From the NCBI RefSeq assembly GCF_003815775.1, contig NZ_CP033926.1:1-64000 (forward strand): DNA of 64,000 nt. Direction: 5' to 3'. Made by a program: the position numbers and the translations under genes. Position 1 is the first letter of the stretch; every line of letters begins with the position of its first letter. Below are positions 19,087 through 27,858 of this stretch, one piece after another. The notes below the pieces were generated by a model, which saw only the letters and a list, made by a program, of their open reading frames with translations, searched no databases and was not told the origin of the DNA. The DNA comes from Chryseobacterium joostei. GTDB taxonomy: Bacteria; Bacteroidota; Bacteroidia; Flavobacteriales; Weeksellaceae.

Positions 19087-20667
19087 ATGAAACAATTTAA
19101 AACAAATATAATAGCTGTTGCTGCCCTATTCAGTGTTCTTACTGCAACATCTTGTGTTAATGATTTAGAACAACAGCCTATTACGGATGTAACATCTGCC
19201 AGTGTATTTACAGATTTTGCAAATTATCCGATGGCTTTAGCAAAAATTTACGGAGGCTTTGCCAACGGAGGGCAAAATGCCAATGGAGGTAACTCAGATA
19301 TTAATGGAATTGACGGAAACTTTTCACAATATACAAGAGTATTATATACCTTACAGACACTTCCTACAGATGAGGCTGTAATTGCCTGGAATGATGGAAC
19401 TCTTCAAACTATCCATAAAATGACCTGGGATTCTTCCAGTGAGTTTGTAGAAGGAGCATACTATAGAATTTTCACACAAATTGCTACCAGTAATGAATTT
19501 CTGAGAAATGTAACAGATGAAAAATTAGCATCAAATAATATTACAGGTACTAATTTAAGTGAGGCTAAATATATGAGAGCTGAAGTAAGGTATCTTAGAG
19601 CATTATCTTACTATTATGCATTAGATCTCTTTGGTAATGTGCCATTTGTTGACGAAAGTTATTTGCCAGGATCTGTAAATCCACCTAAAAGGATTGCCCG
19701 TGCAGAACTTTTTAATTTTATTGAAAGTGAACTTCTTGCAGTAGCAGGAGAATTGAAAGATCCTAAAGCAAATGTTTACGGAAGAGTAGATAAAGCAGCA
19801 GCATGGTCCTTACTGGCTCGTTTGTATCTCAATTCACAGGTGTATAACGGCTCCAATCATTATACAGACTGTATCACTTATTGCAATAAAGTAATAGGTG
19901 CAGGATATTCTTTGAAAACTAAATATGCAGATCTATTCCTTGCGGATAATGATAAAAATAATCCAGAAGTGATACTTCCGGTTGCTTTTGATGGAGTTCA
20001 TATTCAAACATCAGGAGGTACTACTTATCTTATTCATGCTGGTGTAGGAGGAAGTATGCCTGCCTCAAGCTTTGGAATCAGTGGAGGCTGGGGAGGTCTA
20101 AGAACCACAAAAGCCTATGTGAATTTATTTGCAGGATCACCTTCTGACCAAAGAGGAAACTTCTATACAGATGGACAAAATCTTGAAATAAATGATTTAG
20201 GTGTTTTTACAGATGGCTATGCGTTTGTTAAATATAAAAATATGACAAGTGCAGGCAATCCAGGATCTGATGCTTCAGGTAATTTCTGTGATACGGATGT
20301 TCCTTTATTCAGACTAGCGGATATTTACCTAATGTATGCTGAAGCTACCCTAAGAGGTGGTAGCGGAGGAAATGCTGCTACTGCCCTTGGATATGTAAAC
20401 GCCCTGAGAACCCGTGCAGGAGCTTCCACGGTTGCTTCCATAAATACAGATTATATATTAGACGAAAGAGGTAGAGAGCTTGGTTGGGAAATGACAAGAA
20501 GAACAGACCTTATCCGTTATGATAAATTTACAACAGCTTCCTATGTTTGGCCTTGGAAAGGAGGCGTGAAAGAAGGAAAAGCAGTAGAAAGCTATAGAAA
20601 TCTTTTCCCAATTCCGGCTAAAGATATTATTGCGAATCCTAATTTGATTCAAAATCCTGGTTATTAA
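19087..20667 (+). CDS. RagB/SusD family surface glycan-binding lipoprotein
   Basis: A lipoprotein signal peptide with Cys23 (TATSC) is followed by the SusD fold, with N-terminal tetratricopeptide-like helices (YMRAEVRYLRALSYYYALDL, about 161-180) and the typical C-terminal region LRTRAG, LDERGRELGWEMTRRTDLIR and NPNLIQNPGY at the end. It forms the lid on SusC and binds the glycan at the cell surface. Length 526 is normal. It lies 5 bp after the SusC gene and 20 bp before the SusE-like gene. Confidence 0.95.
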   Translation: MKQFKTNIIAVAALFSVLTATSCVNDLEQQPITDVTSASVFTDFANYPMALAKIYGGFANGGQNANGGNSDINGIDGNFSQYTRVLYTLQTLPTDEAVIAWNDGTLQTIHKMTWDSSSEFVEGAYYRIFTQIATSNEFLRNVTDEKLASNNITGTNLSEAKYMRAEVRYLRALSYYYALDLFGNVPFVDESYLPGSVNPPKRIARAELFNFIESELLAVAGELKDPKANVYGRVDKAAAWSLLARLYLNSQVYNGSNHYTDCITYCNKVIGAGYSLKTKYADLFLADNDKNNPEVILPVAFDGVHIQTSGGTTYLIHAGVGGSMPASSFGISGGWGGLRTTKAYVNLFAGSPSDQRGNFYTDGQNLEINDLGVFTDGYAFVKYKNMTSAGNPGSDASGNFCDTDVPLFRLADIYLMYAEATLRGGSGGNAATALGYVNALRTRAGASTVASINTDYILDERGRELGWEMTRRTDLIRYDKFTTASYVWPWKGGVKEGKAVESYRNLFPIPAKDIIANPNLIQNPGY

Positions 20668-20687
20668 TTTAAAATATTGCTTTAAAA

Positions 20688-21797
20688 ATGAAAAATATAT
20701 TTAAAATATTAGCAATAGCTTTTATAGGAATGTGGCTTGTTTCTTGTGAAAAAGACGAAGACAGAGCAATACTGGGAAATCCTTCTGCATCTAGCCTTAC
20801 ATCCGATAAAACAAGTTTGGTTTTAATTAAAGATAATGCTGCACAGTCTGCAATTACTTTCAATTGGAAAGCTCCAGATTATGGTGTTGCGGTTGCTCAG
20901 AAGAATCAGCTTCAGATTGCTGTTAAAGGAACAAACTTTGCCAGCCCTAAAAATGTAGCTTTAAATGATGGGGCTTCCAAAGTAACATTTACCGTTGCTG
21001 AAATTAATGACTACGTACAAGATGCTGGTTTGGTTCCGGAGGTGGCGGGTGATGTTGAAGTTAGGCTTTCTTCAAAATTAGGAGAAAATGCAGCTATTAC
21101 TTCAAATGTAGTAACCATTACTGTCACACCTTATATGACAGCTTTTCCGTCATTCTACCTTGTAGGAGATGCTTCTTCGGTGGGTTGGAGTGAGGTGAAT
21201 GCACAGCTGCTGTATAAAAAAGATAACTTCTCTACTATTTATACTTATCTGGAAAACGGTAAAACTTTCAGATTCTTAGGTCAACAGGGTTGGGATCCTA
21301 AAAATTACAGCTTGGATGCTGCAGGAATAAAAACTGAGAATAAGTATTTTAAAACCTGGTCTCCTAACTTGGTGGCGGCACCGGCTGAAAACATTCAGTT
21401 CAATGGACCTACAGGAATGTATAAAATAATTATTGATGCAGATGCGACACAAAAATCAATTACAGTTTCACCGTCCCCTCTTAATAATTGGAATCCTGCT
21501 AATTTATACATCGTAGGTACAGTTAATGGCTGGGATTCAGGTACAGCCATTCCGATGAGTAATTTAGGAAATGGAAAATTTGAATATACAGTTGCTCTTC
21601 CGGCAGCTTCTGAATTTAAATTTCTTGGACAGCAGAGCTGGGGAGAATTAGATTGGGGTAATATAACAGCTGATGGAAACACAGGATATATTGGACCGAA
21701 AGGAAGCAATGGAAATATCAAATTTGATGGTACAGGAGGTAGTTATAAAATTACTGTAGACTTAAAACTAGGAGTCTACACAATAAAACCATTATAG
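20688..21797 (+). CDS. SusE/SusF-like surface starch-binding lipoprotein
   Basis: A lipoprotein signal peptide (lipobox LVSC, Cys20) precedes an Ig-like SusE N-terminal domain (about 30-150, FNWKAPDYGV). Two tandem carbohydrate-binding modules follow: FYLVGDASSVGW (about 155-166) and LYIVGTVNGWDSG (about 272-284), each containing the FLGQQ.W motif seen in SusE/SusF starch-binding modules. Third gene of the susCDE transcript. A strong hairpin follows before the GH97 gene. Whether it equals SusE or SusF of Bacteroides cannot be decided, because only one such gene is present. Confidence 0.88.
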   Translation: MKNIFKILAIAFIGMWLVSCEKDEDRAILGNPSASSLTSDKTSLVLIKDNAAQSAITFNWKAPDYGVAVAQKNQLQIAVKGTNFASPKNVALNDGASKVTFTVAEINDYVQDAGLVPEVAGDVEVRLSSKLGENAAITSNVVTITVTPYMTAFPSFYLVGDASSVGWSEVNAQLLYKKDNFSTIYTYLENGKTFRFLGQQGWDPKNYSLDAAGIKTENKYFKTWSPNLVAAPAENIQFNGPTGMYKIIIDADATQKSITVSPSPLNNWNPANLYIVGTVNGWDSGTAIPMSNLGNGKFEYTVALPAASEFKFLGQQSWGELDWGNITADGNTGYIGPKGSNGNIKFDGTGGSYKITVDLKLGVYTIKPL

Positions 21798-21821
21798 TAC
21801 ATTAAGTTTAATTATAAAAGC

Positions 21822-21846
21822 AAAGTGCTGCTTTCCGCAGCACTTT
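21822..21846 (+). terminator. Intra-locus hairpin between SusE-like and GH97 genes
   Basis: AAAGTGCTG (21822-21830) pairs perfectly with CAGCACTTT (21838-21846) and a T-rich tract follows. It lies inside the same-strand gene series, so it may end the susCDE message or let only part of it run into GH97. Confidence 0.7.
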
Positions 21847-21877
21847 ATCTATTTTTTTAAGTTAATAAATAGTCATT

Positions 21878-24031
21878 ATGAAGAAAATTACAGTTGGAGC
21901 CCTTTTGCTCTCAATGATGTTAGGTGTGAAAGCGCAATCTTTAAAATCGCCGGACGGTAAGTTTGAAATGAACTTCCAATTAAAAGATGGAGTTCCTTTC
22001 TATAATCTGAAATACAACGGTGCGGTGGTAGTTGAAGATTCAAAATTGGGATTGAGATTATTTAAAGACACAGCCATAAAATTTGCTTCCGAAATTGCAA
22101 AGCCGGAAGATGCAAAATTCGATTTGAATAACGGTTTTGCTAAGGTAGATGAAAAAAGAGACTCCAAAAACGAGACCTGGCAGCCGATTCTTGGAGAAAA
22201 GAAAAATTATATCAATCATTACAATGAATTAGCGCTTACGCTGAATCAGGCTTCTACAGACAGAAGCATTGTTGTGAAGTTCAGATTGTTCAATGATGGT
22301 CTTGGATTCAGATATGAATTTCCACAGCAGAAAAATCTTAATTATTTCGTAATCAGAGAAGAAGATTCTGAAATTGATTTCCCTACAGATATGAAGGCGT
22401 GGTGGCTTGTAGCAGACTATGATTCTCAGGAATATCAATATCAGGAGTCAAAAGTTTCTGAAATTCCTGCAAAATGGGATAAAGCATTCGATGCCAATGC
22501 CTCTCAGAGTTTAGTGAAAAATGCAGTTCAGTCTCCTTTAATGCTTAAAAAAGAAGGAAAAGAACCTTTATACATTAACGTTGCTGAAGCAGCAGTATTA
22601 GATTATCCGGCTTCCCATTTGGAAGTAGATGCACAGAACTTCAAGTTTAAAACGCATTTAACTGCAGACAGACAAGGTGCAAAAGGGTACATTCAAACTC
22701 CGTCAGTAACCCCATGGAGAACCATTATCGTTGCTCCAAAGGCGGAACAGGTGATGGATTCAAAAATGATCTTTAACCTTAACGAACCTACAAAATATAA
22801 AGACACTTCTTACATTCACCCTACAAAATACATGGGAGTTTGGTGGGAAATGATCATCGGGAAATCCCAGTGGGCTTATTCTACAGAAGAAAACGTTCAT
22901 ATAGACAAAACTGACTTTGCCAAGTTAACTCCTAACGGAAAACATGCTGCGAATAACACTAAAGTTAAAGAATATATCGACTTTGCAGCAGAAAATGGGT
23001 TCCAGGGGCTTTTAATTGAAGGTTGGAACATTGGTTGGGAAGACTGGTTCGGACATTCTAAAGAATTTGTTTTTGATTTCATTACTCCTTATCCGGATTT
23101 TGATATCAAAATGTTGAATGAATATGCACACTCCAAAGGAATTAAGTTAATCATGCACCACGAAACTTCAGGTTCTGCAACGAACTACGAAAGATGGGCA
23201 GATAAGGCTTTCCAAACTATGAACAAGTATGGTTATGATGCTGTAAAAACAGGATATGTAGGAGATATAATCCCTAGAGGAGAGCATCATTATTCTCAAT
23301 GGACAATCAACCACTATTATAGAATTGCTGAAAAAGCTAATGAATATAAAATCATGGTGAATTCTCACGAATCTGTGCGTCCTACAGGAGAAAGCCGTAC
23401 GTATCCGAACTACATTTCTGCAGAAGCTGCCCGTGGAACAGAATATGAAGCATTTGGAGGTAACAAACCTGATCACCAGACTGTTCTTCCGTTTACAAGA
23501 TGGATGGGAGGATCAATGGATTATACACCAGGAATTTTCCAAACTAAGCTAGATTATTATTTCCCTGGAGATAAGCGTTTTGTGAAAACTACATTAGCAA
23601 AACAGCTTGCATTATATGTAACAATGTATATGCCTCTTCAGATGGCAGCAGACCTTCCTGAGAACTACAAAAAACATATGGATGCATTCCAGTTTATCAA
23701 GGATGTAGCGGCAGATTGGGATGATACAAAAATATTATCTGCGGAGCCAGGTGACTATGTAATTACAGCGAGAAAAGCAAAAGGTACTGAAAACTGGTTT
23801 GTAGGAGGTATTACCGATGAGAACAAACGTGAATATATGGTAGATTTCTCATTCTTAGATAAAGGAAAGAAATATGAGGCAACAATCTATGAAGATGGAA
23901 AAGATGCTGATTATATTGATAATCCTCAAAGCTATAACATCTACAAAAAAGAGATCAATAGCAAATCAAAAATTAATTTTAAAATGGTAAGAAGCGGCGG
24001 ATTCGCAATTTCTATTAAACCAGTAAAATAA
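21878..24031 (+). CDS. Glycoside hydrolase family 97 alpha-glucosidase (SusB-like, inverting)
   Basis: An exported enzyme (signal peptide MKKITVGALLLSMMLGVKAQ) releasing glucose from malto-oligosaccharides. The catalytic residues of Bacteroides SusB (Glu439, Glu508, Glu532) line up with Glu429 in MHHETS, Glu498 in NSHES and Glu522 in GTEYEAF at a constant offset of 10. This marks the inverting alpha-glucosidase branch rather than the retaining, Asp-type alpha-galactosidase branch. Domains: N-terminal beta-sandwich (about 20-280), TIM barrel (about 290-610), C-terminal beta-sandwich to 717. It follows susCDE in the same direction behind a hairpin. Confidence 0.95.
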   Translation: MKKITVGALLLSMMLGVKAQSLKSPDGKFEMNFQLKDGVPFYNLKYNGAVVVEDSKLGLRLFKDTAIKFASEIAKPEDAKFDLNNGFAKVDEKRDSKNETWQPILGEKKNYINHYNELALTLNQASTDRSIVVKFRLFNDGLGFRYEFPQQKNLNYFVIREEDSEIDFPTDMKAWWLVADYDSQEYQYQESKVSEIPAKWDKAFDANASQSLVKNAVQSPLMLKKEGKEPLYINVAEAAVLDYPASHLEVDAQNFKFKTHLTADRQGAKGYIQTPSVTPWRTIIVAPKAEQVMDSKMIFNLNEPTKYKDTSYIHPTKYMGVWWEMIIGKSQWAYSTEENVHIDKTDFAKLTPNGKHAANNTKVKEYIDFAAENGFQGLLIEGWNIGWEDWFGHSKEFVFDFITPYPDFDIKMLNEYAHSKGIKLIMHHETSGSATNYERWADKAFQTMNKYGYDAVKTGYVGDIIPRGEHHYSQWTINHYYRIAEKANEYKIMVNSHESVRPTGESRTYPNYISAEAARGTEYEAFGGNKPDHQTVLPFTRWMGGSMDYTPGIFQTKLDYYFPGDKRFVKTTLAKQLALYVTMYMPLQMAADLPENYKKHMDAFQFIKDVAADWDDTKILSAEPGDYVITARKAKGTENWFVGGITDENKREYMVDFSFLDKGKKYEATIYEDGKDADYIDNPQSYNIYKKEINSKSKINFKMVRSGGFAISIKPVK

Positions 24032-24048
24032 TTTTAAAAGCAATAATA

Positions 24049-24084
24049 AAATTGCCCCGATCATAATATTGATCGGGGCAATTT
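24049..24084. terminator. Bidirectional terminator between GH97 and sterol desaturase genes
   Basis: A perfect 14-bp stem, AAATTGCCCCGATC (24049-24062) with GATCGGGGCAATTT (24071-24084), has T-rich flanks on both strands. It serves two convergent genes. Confidence 0.85.
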
Positions 24085-24119
24085 GTTTTTAAGTAGATAG
24101 GATAACTTTCTCTATAGAT

Positions 24120-25094
24120 TTATTTATCCGAATATTCGAATTTTGGTTCTGAAGTTACCTCTTCTGTTACAGTTGAGGTCTTCTTTGTCATTTTTTCTTT
24201 GTATTCCTTTTGATACTGTTTTACCGTTTTTCCGGTGCCATCATGTCTCCATCCCGGCGAGTAAAAAAGATATTGAATTCGATTCTTGAAAGATAGACCA
24301 GGTTGTCTCAAATCTTTTCCTATTCTTCGCCATTCATAAAACAGAACTGTTGCCGGATCCTTGGATTTCATTTTCGGATATATACCATATTTAACAGGAA
24401 CTTCAGGATCTTCCTTTTCAAATGTTCCAAAGATTTTATCCCAGATAATCAATCCCATGCCCATATTACGATCAAGATATTTGATATTACATGCATGATG
24501 TACGCGGTGGTGTGAGGGTGTTACTAAAAAATATTCCAGAAAGCCCATGCTCTTAATAGATTGTGTATGTACAAAGGTGCCATAGATCTGGATGGAAGAA
24601 TACGCTACCATGACATGCAACGGATGGAACCCTACAAATGCCAGCGGAGAAAAGAACAGGTATCTGTACAAAGGCTGAAATACAGGACTTCTGAAACCTG
24701 TGGTGATATTGAAATAATCAGAATTATGATGAGTAATGTGTACCGCCCAGAAAACACGGGAGTGATGGTCTACATAATGATGAACATAATAAGCAAAATC
24801 CTGGGCTAGAAATACCGCAATCCAATACCATATTCCAACTTCCCAGTCGAAAATACGGTAATGATAAAAGAACATCATGACAAACATAGAAAACCCTTTC
24901 ATGATAATGTCCAGACTATAATTTAAAAGAGCAAAAAGAACATTCGTAGCCACGTCTTTGGTTTCGTAAAGCTTCTCTTTATTAAAGTGACTATAAGCCA
25001 TTTCTATAAAAATAATAGCCGCAAATACCGGAATGGTCCACGTATATACAATATCCGGTCCATCGCTTTCAAAGATTTTACTAAAATCAAACAT
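24120..25094 (-). CDS. Sterol desaturase/fatty acid hydroxylase family membrane protein
   Basis: This is a 324-residue membrane enzyme with several hydrophobic helices and the di-iron histidine motifs of the family: HHYVDHHSRVFWAVHITHH (about 105-123) and HHRVHHACN (about 195-203), plus an earlier His in the same region. Such enzymes hydroxylate or desaturate lipids, and in Bacteroidota sphingolipid, carotenoid or fatty-acid substrates are plausible. The C-terminal tail is Lys/Thr/Glu-rich and probably disordered. It lies on the opposite strand within the starch locus and has no obvious functional tie to it. Confidence 0.9.
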   Translation of the reverse strand: MFDFSKIFESDGPDIVYTWTIPVFAAIIFIEMAYSHFNKEKLYETKDVATNVLFALLNYSLDIIMKGFSMFVMMFFYHYRIFDWEVGIWYWIAVFLAQDFAYYVHHYVDHHSRVFWAVHITHHNSDYFNITTGFRSPVFQPLYRYLFFSPLAFVGFHPLHVMVAYSSIQIYGTFVHTQSIKSMGFLEYFLVTPSHHRVHHACNIKYLDRNMGMGLIIWDKIFGTFEKEDPEVPVKYGIYPKMKSKDPATVLFYEWRRIGKDLRQPGLSFKNRIQYLFYSPGWRHDGTGKTVKQYQKEYKEKMTKKTSTVTEEVTSEPKFEYSDK

Positions 25095-25467
25095 TTTTTC
25101 TGTAAAATTAAAAATTAAATAGATAAAAAGTGTTATTTTTAGATTAAATGTTCTTTTTGTGTAGCTTTTTTTTGAGATATCGATAATAACTATAGACGTG
25201 ATTGTGAAATATTATTATTTTCTTCAATAAATTTTAGTTTAGATATTCATTAATCAATAGATGTAGAATCCCTATGAATAAAAGAAAATTCTAACAATTA
25301 TTTTGTAATAACTCTTAATTTTTTTTCGTAATTTGCTCCTAAGTTGTTCATTGTTAAATTGTTGTGTTGTTTGATGTAACGATCTGTTTTTCAGTATAAT
25401 GAATGTTATTTTTAATATAGATTCATGATATACAACTGATTATTAAATTGAAGACAAAGACTAAGTT
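25095..25467. promoter_or_regulatory. Divergent control region of sterol desaturase and GH13 genes
   Basis: This 373-bp, strongly AT-rich gap contains no ORF I would call. Possible elements are TTTCGTAAT at 25324-25332, shared with the sus upstream region, and a nearby TAATTTG (25329-25335) that is one base short of the -7 consensus. I see no strong palindrome. Confidence 0.3.
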
Positions 25468-27330
25468 ATGAGAAAAATATATATGTTTTTTGCCCTTTCA
25501 GCTGCTTCAATAGCTTTTTCACAATCAAAAACATTGGAAAAAGTAGAGCCGGCTTTCTGGTGGAAAGGAATGAAAAATCCTGAACTTCAAATCCTTGTTT
25601 ACGGAAAAGGAATTGCCAATAATGAAATCAGTCTATCGGACGGAATTCAAATTAAAGATATCCAGAAAGTAGAAAACCCGAACTATGTTTTTATTACGGT
25701 TAATACCAATGAAATCAATGTTCCGAAGTTTAAAATTTCTATTAAAAACAATAAAAAAAATCTAGATTCCTACACCTATGAGTTGAAAGAAAGAAGCTCA
25801 GGATCTGCAGACCGTGAATCCTATACCTCAAAGGATGTGATGTACCTGATTATGCCGGATCGCTTTGCCAATGGAGATGAAAAAAATGACTCTGTTCCAA
25901 ATCTGACAGAAAAGGTTGATCGTAGTTTGCCCAACGGCAGACATGGAGGAGATTTACGTGGGATCATGAATAATCTTGATTATATCCAAAATCTTGGAGC
26001 CACAGCAGTTTGGCTAACTCCGGTAAACGAGGATAATGAGAAAGTTTATTCTTATCATGGGTATGCCCAGACAGATCTGTATAAAATTGATGCCCGCTAC
26101 GGAACCAACGAAGATTATAAGAACCTTTCAAAGGAATTAAATAAAAGAAATATGAAGCTTGTGATGGATTATGTAACCAATCACTGGGGTATTTCTCACT
26201 GGATGATCAAGGATCTTCCTACAAAAGACTGGATTCACTGGTTCAAGGAGGGAGAGAATGGTTTCAAAAGATCCAATTACAAAACATCAACGCAGTTTGA
26301 TACCAACGCCTCAGAGATTGATAAAAAATATGCGCTGGATGGATGGTTTGATTCTACAATGCCTGACATTAATCAAAAAAATCCTCTGGTTTTAAAATAT
26401 TTGACTCAAAATGCAATCTGGTGGATAGAATATGCAGAATTAGGAGGTTTCCGTGTAGATACCTATCCTTACAATGATAAGGATGCAATGGCAAAATGGG
26501 CCAAGGCGATTACTGATGAATATCCTAAATTCAATATCGTAGGGGAATCATGGTTGTATACTGCAGGGCAAATTTCCGCATGGCAAAAGAATTCCAAAAC
26601 AGGAGAAGCAGCGGGATATAACTCTAATCTACCATCTGTAATGGATTTTATGCTGTTTGGAGACATGCCTAAAGCTTTTAAAGAAAAACAAGATTGGGAT
26701 ACTGGTTTAATAAGGCTTTATGACTCCTTTAGCAGCGACTTCCTTTATCCGGATATTAATAATGTGATGGTGTTCTTTGAAAATCATGACACTGAGAGAT
26801 GGAATGAAATCTTCAATGCAGATCCAAATGTTTACAAAATGGGATTGACTTTAATTTCAACTGTTCGTGGAATTCCACAGATCTATTACGGATCGGAAAT
26901 CGGAATGCGGGGTGATAAGAAAAAAGGTGGTGATGCCGATATTCGCAGAGACTTTCCGGGAGGGTGGAAATCAGATCAACAAAATGCATTCAATCCATCA
27001 GCACAAACCTCTGAGCAGAAAGAGTTTTATCAATTTACACAGAAATTACTGAACTGGAGAAAAGGTAAAGAAGTAATTCATACCGGAAAAACTAAAAACT
27101 TCGTTCCTAAAGATGGAGTCTTTACTTATTTCAGATATAATGACAAGGAAAGTGTAATGGTTGTCATCAACAATAATACAAAAGATCAGACGTTAGACTT
27201 AAAATATTTTGAAGAGTCATTAAAAGGATTCTCCAAAGGAAAAGAGGTTATTTCAGGGAAAGAATTTATATTACAGAATAATATAACAATTCCTGCGAAA
27301 ACCCCATTGATTATTGAACTTGAAAAATAA
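25468..27330 (+). CDS. Glycoside hydrolase family 13 cyclomaltodextrinase/neopullulanase (SusA-like)
   Basis: An exported alpha-amylase-family enzyme that opens cyclic or linear maltodextrins. Signal peptide 1-19 (IAFSQ), N-terminal cyclomaltodextrinase Ig-like domain (about 25-115), GH13 barrel with region I MDYVTNH (about 232-238), nucleophile Asp331 in GFRVDTYPY, acid/base Glu360 in VGESW and Asp441 in FENHD, then a C-terminal beta domain. The 620-residue length fits SusA-like enzymes. It is followed at 9 bp by an NTF2-like gene and then overlaps into a sugar transporter gene, forming a second starch operon. Confidence 0.95.
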   Translation: MRKIYMFFALSAASIAFSQSKTLEKVEPAFWWKGMKNPELQILVYGKGIANNEISLSDGIQIKDIQKVENPNYVFITVNTNEINVPKFKISIKNNKKNLDSYTYELKERSSGSADRESYTSKDVMYLIMPDRFANGDEKNDSVPNLTEKVDRSLPNGRHGGDLRGIMNNLDYIQNLGATAVWLTPVNEDNEKVYSYHGYAQTDLYKIDARYGTNEDYKNLSKELNKRNMKLVMDYVTNHWGISHWMIKDLPTKDWIHWFKEGENGFKRSNYKTSTQFDTNASEIDKKYALDGWFDSTMPDINQKNPLVLKYLTQNAIWWIEYAELGGFRVDTYPYNDKDAMAKWAKAITDEYPKFNIVGESWLYTAGQISAWQKNSKTGEAAGYNSNLPSVMDFMLFGDMPKAFKEKQDWDTGLIRLYDSFSSDFLYPDINNVMVFFENHDTERWNEIFNADPNVYKMGLTLISTVRGIPQIYYGSEIGMRGDKKKGGDADIRRDFPGGWKSDQQNAFNPSAQTSEQKEFYQFTQKLLNWRKGKEVIHTGKTKNFVPKDGVFTYFRYNDKESVMVVINNNTKDQTLDLKYFEESLKGFSKGKEVISGKEFILQNNITIPAKTPLIIELEK

Positions 27331-27339
27331 ATAATACCT

Positions 27340-27858
27340 ATGAGAAAATTAATAACTGTCCATACATTCATCCTATTTTTATTAGGATTTTCAATGCTTT
27401 CAGCACAATCGGGCAAAGCGTTTGAAAAAGAAAAATCAGAGATCAGTACAATGCTGGATGGCTTTAACGTAGCAGCGGCAAAAGCAGATTATACTACTTA
27501 TTTCAATTATTTTGCTGACGAATCTACATTTATAGGAACTGATGCCACTGAAATCTGGAATAAAAAAGAATTCATGGTTTGGGCAAAACCTCATTTCGAT
27601 AAAAAGAAAACCTGGAATTTTACCTCTCTTAAAAGAAATATCTATTTCAGTAAAGATGGAAAACTGGCTTGGTTTGATGAATTATTGGATACCCAAATGA
27701 AAATTTGCCGTGGTTCAGGTGTTGTAGAAAAAATTAATGGAATCTGGAAAGTTAAGCAATACGTTCTTTCTATGACCGTTCCGAATGATGTAGTAGATAA
27801 AGTTGTAGTTGAAAAAGCACCAATAGAAGATGTATTAATCCAAAAACTGAAGTCGTAA
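27340..27858 (+). CDS. Secreted SnoaL/DUF4440-like (NTF2 fold) protein
   Basis: A signal peptide (MRKLITVHTFILFLLGFSMLSAQ) is followed by a single NTF2-like domain: helical start (MLDGFNVAAAKADYTTYFNY), the conserved ADESTFIGTDATEIW stretch and KQYVLSMTVPND at the end. In many bacteria such proteins are small ligand-binding or enzyme-like folds of unknown function. Its place between a maltodextrinase and a sugar transporter, with a 1-base stop/start overlap to the latter, ties it to maltodextrin use by context only. Confidence 0.8.
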   Translation: MRKLITVHTFILFLLGFSMLSAQSGKAFEKEKSEISTMLDGFNVAAAKADYTTYFNYFADESTFIGTDATEIWNKKEFMVWAKPHFDKKKTWNFTSLKRNIYFSKDGKLAWFDELLDTQMKICRGSGVVEKINGIWKVKQYVLSMTVPNDVVDKVVVEKAPIEDVLIQKLKS

